Assembly: GCF_000344135.1 (NCBI RefSeq)
Contig: NZ_BAOP01000016.1
Coordinates: 46,871 to 110,870, forward strand
From: Gordonia malaquae NBRC 108250
GTDB taxonomy: Bacteria; Actinomycetota; Actinomycetes; Mycobacteriales; Mycobacteriaceae
Direction: 5' to 3'
DNA: 64,000 nucleotides
The notes beneath the pieces were generated by a model. That model was not told where the DNA came from and did not search any database. It was given only the letters and a program-made list of their open reading frames with translations. The translations under genes and the position numbers were made by a program. Below, piece after piece: positions 63,992 to 64,000 of the stretch (within the stretch, counting starts at the first letter, position 1; each line of letters opens with the position of its first letter).

Positions 63992-64000
63992 CCGGACCGT

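Overview
The window is chromosomal core sequence of a high-GC actinobacterium of the order Mycobacteriales, most likely Gordonia or a close relative. The gene order follows, from memory, the Mycobacterium tuberculosis stretch around Rv2699c–Rv2754c: DUF7455 protein, YihY protein, DUF3039, DUF3099, sigB, ideR, PAC2 protein, nrdR, LysM protein, lexA, hflX, dapF, miaA, DUF349 protein, miaB, recX, recA, DUF3046, glycosyltransferase, pspA, clgR, pgsA, argA, ftsK, rnj, dapA, thyX. Genus assignment is an inference. I see no insertion sequence, prophage, CRISPR array, tRNA or rRNA, and no gene-free stretch above 300 bases.

Layout. 1–7.5 kb: a partial SDR and a divergent TetR regulator, a DExH helicase, small zinc-ribbon and membrane proteins, methionine aminopeptidase, and an AFG1/ZapE-like ATPase sharing one operator with a second TetR regulator. 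7.5–13.5 kb: sigB behind an ECF-type promoter, a GNAT/acyl-CoA-synthetase-like fusion co-transcribed with an AcuC deacetylase, and ideR. 13.5–21.5 kb: DUF4192 protein, lipoprotein, PAC2 protein plus DUF3516-type helicase, and the oxyR/ahpC–ahpD peroxide module. 21.5–28.3 kb: a candidate tiny transcription unit with a 12-codon ORF, a class III aminotransferase, a TmrB-like ATPase, an SRPBCC protein, HrpA and NrdR. 28.3–29.8 kb: divergent LysM protein/lexA with two SOS boxes. 29.8–35.8 kb: a complete fructose PTS (ptsI divergent from fruR–fruK–fruA–ptsH). 35.8–43.3 kb: the hflX/dapF/miaA cluster, DUF349 protein and miaB. 43.4–46.8 kb: the gluABCD-type uptake operon. 46.8–52.8 kb: recX–recA (two damage promoters), DUF3046, glycosyltransferase, pspA, clgR, pgsA, argA, YciI protein. 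52.8–64 kb: secreted protein, terC behind a yybP-ykoY-type manganese riboswitch, ftsK, rnj–dapA–thyX, an alpha/beta hydrolase and a secreted tyrosine phosphatase.

Functional themes: stress and damage control (sigB, oxyR/ahpCD, lexA, recA, recX, LysM protein, clgR, pspA), metal homeostasis (ideR, terC), protein acylation and deacylation (GNAT fusion plus AcuC), tRNA and RNA metabolism (miaA, miaB, rnj, hrpA), lysine and cell-wall precursors (dapA, dapF), and sugar and glutamate uptake. Recurrent sequence features are TANNNT boxes 6–8 bases before start codons (likely leaderless mRNAs), two apparent CTG start codons that overlap the upstream stop as CTGA, and convergent genes with overlapping 3' ends. 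All names rest on reading motifs and remembered family features; no database search was possible.
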